Shown piece by piece: positions 60,627 to 64,000 of a stretch of 64,000 nt of DNA. The position numbers were made by a program, and so were the translations under genes. Position 1 is the stretch's first letter; each line of letters begins with the position of its first letter. Location: contig JBCFBK010000014.1 of the NCBI GenBank assembly GCA_038562555.1, positions 1 to 64,000 on the forward strand, given 5' to 3'. The stretch comes from JBCFBK01 sp038562555 (lineage in GTDB: Bacteria; Bacteroidota; Bacteroidia; Bacteroidales; Prolixibacteraceae). The notes beneath the pieces are model-generated. The model saw only the letters and a program-made list of their open reading frames with translations. It did no database searches and was not told the origin of the DNA.

Positions 60627-60759
60627 AAAAATCCACACGAATGAAATTGCCATGATTTGGCAAATGCCAGCCGAAAATGAAAAGAACGTTTCAATCATGG
60701 CTATTCGATGAGTGCGTGCTGATGTTCAATGAACTAAAAAAATCTACACGAATGAAATT
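60623..60759. repeat. 26-bp imperfect direct repeat spanning a duplicated start-codon region
   Basis: CTAAAAAAATCYACACGAAT followed by GAAATT occurs at 60623-60648 and 60734-60759 with one mismatch (111-bp offset). The second copy holds the start codon of the gene at 60752. In the first copy the ATG opens ATG AAA TTG CCA TGA. It parallels the 35-bp repeat at 28153/28245. The first copy overlaps the stop codon of the OmpA-family gene. Confidence 0.9.
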
Positions 60760-61732
60760 TATCAGAGAAGGCTTGATGACAGCCGTTCTTTTTGCCGGTT
60801 CCTTAACGGGACAGGCCCAGAAAACGCCCGAAGCCCTGCTGGGACAACTTCCGGCCGTACCCACCGTTTCCTGCACTGCCGACACCTCGGTGGTAAACAG
60901 TTTCACCAAACGCATTTATGAGGTTCAGGCCGCCCTGCAGCAGGAAGTTGACCGGATCCATGCCGATGTTCAGGCACAAGAGGAAAATATAAAAGACCGG
61001 GCCCTGTCGATGGCGGCCCGCCAGACGGGTTTGAGTAAAGCTGATCTGGAACAGCTCCAGCAGGAAAATGTCAGTGACGAAGAGGCCCGGAAGATGGCTG
61101 ATAAAAGTCTGGGCAAACAATTCAACCTGTCGTTGGACGAGCTGGCGGAAGTGGGTGAAATGAGCGAGGCCGAACAGGAAAAGTGGGCTCAGAATTACGG
61201 CGATCGGCAAATGCAGGCAGCCATGCAAAATCCGCAGGCCACCGCAAAGAAGCAGGAAAAGAGCGCCCGTTTATTCGAATTATCGAAAGAACAAAAAGCC
61301 ATTGGCGAGCGCATTACGGAAAGAATGAAAAGGATTGCCGCGATTTTCAGGGAAGTTGATCTGCAGGATACGATCGAAACGCGCAAGATGAATGAAAAGC
61401 TTCCTGCGCTGGAAAACCAGCTTTGCTCGGGAATTTGCTCGCCGGCCGAGGCTGCCCGGTCAAAGGCTGCCGAAAAGCAGATTTATGCTCTCCGGCTTCA
61501 GTACTGTGAAAAAATGTCACCCCTGCAAACCAACGCCATTTCACAATACCTGACCAGTCTCAAAATGCTTTTCTCCGACTACAGGCGCCTTACCGAAGTT
61601 CAGAATGAGCTCGCCACCCTGCAGTCGGGAGTCCTTGTGCCGGCCGACCTGAGTTGCTACAGTGCGGTGGATGAATACGCCGGCGTCCTGGCTGACGCTT
61701 ATAAATACTGGGCAGGAAAGTTTGAACAATAA
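60752..61732 (+). CDS. Secreted coiled-coil protein, unknown function
   Basis: 326 residues from the ATG at 60752, chosen for the signal peptide (KFIREGLMTAVLFAGSLTGQAQ); the frame is open back to 60677. No known domain was recognised. The mature part is mostly helical and rich in Ala, Glu, Gln and Lys, with likely coiled-coil at about 60-200, and four cysteines (CTADTS, CSGICS, QYCEK). Only three bases separate it from the next gene, so they are co-translated. It may work in a periplasmic complex with its neighbours. Confidence 0.7.
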   Translation: MKFIREGLMTAVLFAGSLTGQAQKTPEALLGQLPAVPTVSCTADTSVVNSFTKRIYEVQAALQQEVDRIHADVQAQEENIKDRALSMAARQTGLSKADLEQLQQENVSDEEARKMADKSLGKQFNLSLDELAEVGEMSEAEQEKWAQNYGDRQMQAAMQNPQATAKKQEKSARLFELSKEQKAIGERITERMKRIAAIFREVDLQDTIETRKMNEKLPALENQLCSGICSPAEAARSKAAEKQIYALRLQYCEKMSPLQTNAISQYLTSLKMLFSDYRRLTEVQNELATLQSGVLVPADLSCYSAVDEYAGVLADAYKYWAGKFEQ

Positions 61733-61735
61733 CGT

Positions 61736-63820
61736 ATGAAACGAACGCGGATCGTCTTTTTACTCATCAGCTTTTTGCTTTCGGTCCATCTTCTGCAGGC
61801 ACAATTGTCGCCCGAGATTTCCCGGATCATGAAGAAAATGCAGGCGGGAACCGAGCTTAACGAGGCCGAAGAAAAGGCGCTTGACGACTGGGGACAGGAA
61901 ATGGAAAAGAAGCACGGGGACGAAACAACCACTCAGCCCAAGAAGAACGCTACCGCATCACCGCTCAAAAAAACAGGTACAGGCGCGAAACTTCCCGTCG
62001 CGCTCCCTGCGCTGACCCGCGAAAGCTATGTTAAGCTTGCCCAGTCGCTGATGCAGAGTTACGGGGCAAAGTCGGGCGACCTGCCCGGGCTGAACCAACT
62101 GCTTTCAAAAACCGGCAAGGCAACCCAGGGTGCCGACTATGGCGCCCTTTTTGTGATGGAAGGCGCCGGCGAGGCCAGTATTTACACCTGTGCCTGGAGC
62201 GCCGTTAAGGAGCCGGCTGACGTGCTTACCTCCAACAACCTGGCTGTTGCACTGAAAAACCAGGGTGAGTATGCAAAAGCCCTTCAGATTTTGAAATATG
62301 CCAATGCCATCCGACCGGGGATTGGTCTGGTCATGTCTAATACGGGCTGGGTTTATTTCGAAGCCGGTGATTATGCGCAGGCAAAAACAGCCTATAACGC
62401 CGCGCTGAAGGCGGCGCCTGAAATGACGTCGCCCTATATGGGACTTGGCCTGATCGCCCAACAGGAGGGAAATTCCTTTAAGGCCAGGGAGTACCTGCGA
62501 AAGGCATTAAAAGACCGGTATTCGGCGGCAGGTATAAAAGCCTGCCGGCAGGCACAGGAAAAAGCAGGCTCCGAAAATCAGGCACCCGACGAACCGCTTT
62601 CGGACGAACGGGAAGACTCCGGCAACTTGCAGGTACCCAATCTTCCGGTTTACGAGCAGCCACAGAAAATGGCGCCGCAGGAACCGGTACTCCGGAATTA
62701 TGTATCCAGGCTGAATTCGCGGCTTGGGCGGATTACGCGCGAAATGGAAGCGTTGTCGGAACACATCCGGAAACAACAGGAACGGGCGATGCAGGATCCT
62801 GAAAATGCATTGGTTTACCGCCGTGATTTTTCAAAAGAGATGATGATGCTCGAAGATATTGAGCTGCTGCTGTGGGGTGAAAACGGGAATTATGGCCATA
62901 CCGTGCGGGAGGCTTCGGCATTTACCGAAAATACTGCAAAAATCATGGAGCAAAACGCCACCGTCATGCTTTCGTATCTGGAAAGAATCGGTTACCTGGA
63001 CGATCGGCTGCAGCCGCTCTATGAGCAGCTCGTTGCCTGCAATGGGGATGAAAGCTGTGTAAAAATGGTTGCAAAGAAAATGGAACCATTCCTGACCGAA
63101 AAGGAACAGGTAAGCTATAAAATGTGCAAGCTGGGAAAGCAGCAGATGGACATTTTACTTTCGGGCGGCTATAAGGCATTATCGACCTTGCAGACACAGT
63201 TTCAGGAAACGGTTCCCGATTACTATGCGTTTACCGGTCCGGTGCTCAAAAAAATCTATGCCCCGGCCCTGAATGAACTATACAACCTGCACTGCGAAGC
63301 CAAAGTACTGACAGAAGAACTTGCACTCGCTTCCAGAGCGCTGGGAATGGCAGAAGATGCCGCGAAATATTACGAGATGGAGTGTATTGAGCCGGAGCCT
63401 CCGGCACCACCCGATGCCGAACCGGACGAAGCCAGTGCTGCGAAGAAGAAACCCGGACCCTGTCCGCTGGGCGACGGGATCCAGGCCGGCATTGGTTCAT
63501 TCTCGTTCGAGCTCACCTGTACCTTTGTCAAGGTATCGGGAGGCGAAGGTGTTTTGGCATCGGTAAAACGCGATTTCGTCAAACACGAAACCACCTTATG
63601 GGCAGGCGTGGGAGCAAAAGCCGAATACGGACACGGCAACCTGACTGCCGAGGCAACTGTGGGAGCTGAAATAACAATCGGACAAAATACAGTAAAAGAC
63701 ATCGGCTTTACCAGCAGCGTCAAGGCCGGAGTGGGCGGACTCATGGAAACCGAGATCAGCGGGCGCATCGCCTTAGACAGCGGCGCGTCGATCGACATGA
63801 ATACCGACTTTTTGCCTTAA
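61736..63820 (+). CDS. Secreted TPR protein, unknown function
   Basis: 694 residues with a signal peptide ending at LQAQ. A short charged linker is followed by TPR-like repeats at about residues 155-265 (NNLAVALKNQGEYAKALQIL, SNTGWVYFEAGDYAQAKTAY, MGLGLIAQQEGNSFKAREYL). A helical coiled region lies at about 320-560, then a Pro/Glu-rich linker. The C-terminal 110 residues are Gly/Ala/Thr-rich and beta-like (WAGVGAKAEYGHGNLTAEA). The TPR part suggests a scaffold for protein partners; the final domain could be a small barrel or surface module. It is coupled to the preceding coiled-coil gene. Confidence 0.7.
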   Translation: MKRTRIVFLLISFLLSVHLLQAQLSPEISRIMKKMQAGTELNEAEEKALDDWGQEMEKKHGDETTTQPKKNATASPLKKTGTGAKLPVALPALTRESYVKLAQSLMQSYGAKSGDLPGLNQLLSKTGKATQGADYGALFVMEGAGEASIYTCAWSAVKEPADVLTSNNLAVALKNQGEYAKALQILKYANAIRPGIGLVMSNTGWVYFEAGDYAQAKTAYNAALKAAPEMTSPYMGLGLIAQQEGNSFKAREYLRKALKDRYSAAGIKACRQAQEKAGSENQAPDEPLSDEREDSGNLQVPNLPVYEQPQKMAPQEPVLRNYVSRLNSRLGRITREMEALSEHIRKQQERAMQDPENALVYRRDFSKEMMMLEDIELLLWGENGNYGHTVREASAFTENTAKIMEQNATVMLSYLERIGYLDDRLQPLYEQLVACNGDESCVKMVAKKMEPFLTEKEQVSYKMCKLGKQQMDILLSGGYKALSTLQTQFQETVPDYYAFTGPVLKKIYAPALNELYNLHCEAKVLTEELALASRALGMAEDAAKYYEMECIEPEPPAPPDAEPDEASAAKKKPGPCPLGDGIQAGIGSFSFELTCTFVKVSGGEGVLASVKRDFVKHETTLWAGVGAKAEYGHGNLTAEATVGAEITIGQNTVKDIGFTSSVKAGVGGLMETEISGRIALDSGASIDMNTDFLP

Positions 63821-63841
63821 CCAAACCGAACCAAACCGAAC
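63819..63841. repeat. Short 10-bp tandem repeat
   Basis: AACCAAACCG twice plus AAC, between two co-directional secreted-protein genes. Its period (10 bp) differs from the 7/8-bp arrays elsewhere. Confidence 0.6.
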
Positions 63842-63849
63842 ATTCACTT

Positions 63850-64000
63850 ATGAAAGCACCGTCATTTTTAAAATGCGCCATCCTGATCCAGCTAAGGTCA
63901 ATCGTGCCCATCCTGTTTTTCCTTTTAATGGCCGGCGCCGTGCCCGCCCGGCAGCGGCCCCCGTTTTCGGAGAAAACCGTCGAAGTTGACGGCCGCATGT
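63850..64000 (+). CDS. Secreted protein, 5' end (partial)
   Basis: Fifty codons from ATG to the window edge, open. The N-terminus has a long hydrophobic segment (SIVPILFFLLMAGAVPA) typical of a signal peptide, then QRPPFSEKTVEVDGRM. It continues the run of secreted genes 29 bp after the TPR gene. No family can be named from this fragment. Confidence 0.6.
   Translation, partial: MKAPSFLKCAILIQLRSIVPILFFLLMAGAVPARQRPPFSEKTVEVDGRM

Noticed and set aside
1..64000. tRNA, rRNA, insertion sequences or prophage genes
   Set aside because: Reading the intergenic spacers on both strands showed no tRNA-like cloverleaf, rRNA segment, transposase or phage gene.

Overview
This window comes from a member of the Bacteroidota, most likely a Bacteroidales/Marinilabiliales-type organism. 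The grounds are several TonB-dependent receptors, a GLPGLI-like plus PNGase F protein, CreD with a small winged-helix regulator, LytTR signalling, promoters resembling the Bacteroidota -7 box TAnnTTTG, sparse Shine-Dalgarno sequences, and an arginine pathway built around an N-succinylornithine-type carbamoyltransferase. No rRNA, tRNA, CRISPR array or transposase was seen.

Layout. 0-2 kb: end of pntA, then pntA2 and pntB (proton-translocating transhydrogenase), followed by a TorF-like porin. 2.9-7.3 kb: a large Lhr helicase. 7.3-13 kb: secreted or envelope enzymes (PNGase F-like amidase, DUF1460 amidase, glycerophosphodiesterase, lipid A-type acyltransferase, esterase). 13-17.7 kb: a cation/proton antiporter, a LytS/LytTR pair and a TIM-barrel-like protein. 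17.8-22.6 kb: a tightly packed secondary-metabolite operon (UbiA prenyltransferase, type III polyketide synthase, methyltransferase, FAD monooxygenase, small membrane protein). 22.6-30.7 kb: an aldo/keto reductase, a TonB receptor, and a signalling cassette of TonB receptor (frameshifted), YfiR-like protein and CHASE8-like histidine kinase. 30.7-33.1 kb: membrane protein, winged-helix regulator and CreD, with matching palindromes in front of both transcription units.

33-58 kb is a nitrogen block. It holds gltBD, argH, a porin-glnK-amtB operon, carAB, and a long plus-strand run argR-GNAT-argG-argC-argD-proC-proB-proA-argF'-argB. Ammonium uptake, glutamate synthesis, carbamoyl phosphate, arginine and proline synthesis therefore sit together. 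argR carries a pair of ARG-box-like sites centred 21 bp apart. carA has a leader with a 20-codon ORF whose stop lies inside a terminator-like hairpin. Proline-90 of the ArgF' protein predicts N-succinylated intermediates. 58-64 kb holds an AraC regulator followed by a run of secreted proteins of unknown role (OmpA family, coiled-coil, TPR), the last cut by the window edge.

The most unusual non-coding signal is a set of degenerate tandem arrays with a strict 7-bp period (in two places 8-bp) in about nine gene-gene junctions, mostly inside the nitrogen block. They use several unrelated word families, sometimes supply the stop codon of the upstream gene, and often end at the start codon of the downstream gene. 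A second odd pattern is a duplicated start-codon region ahead of two unrelated genes (28.2 and 60.6 kb). In both, the upstream copy encodes only a four-codon ORF.
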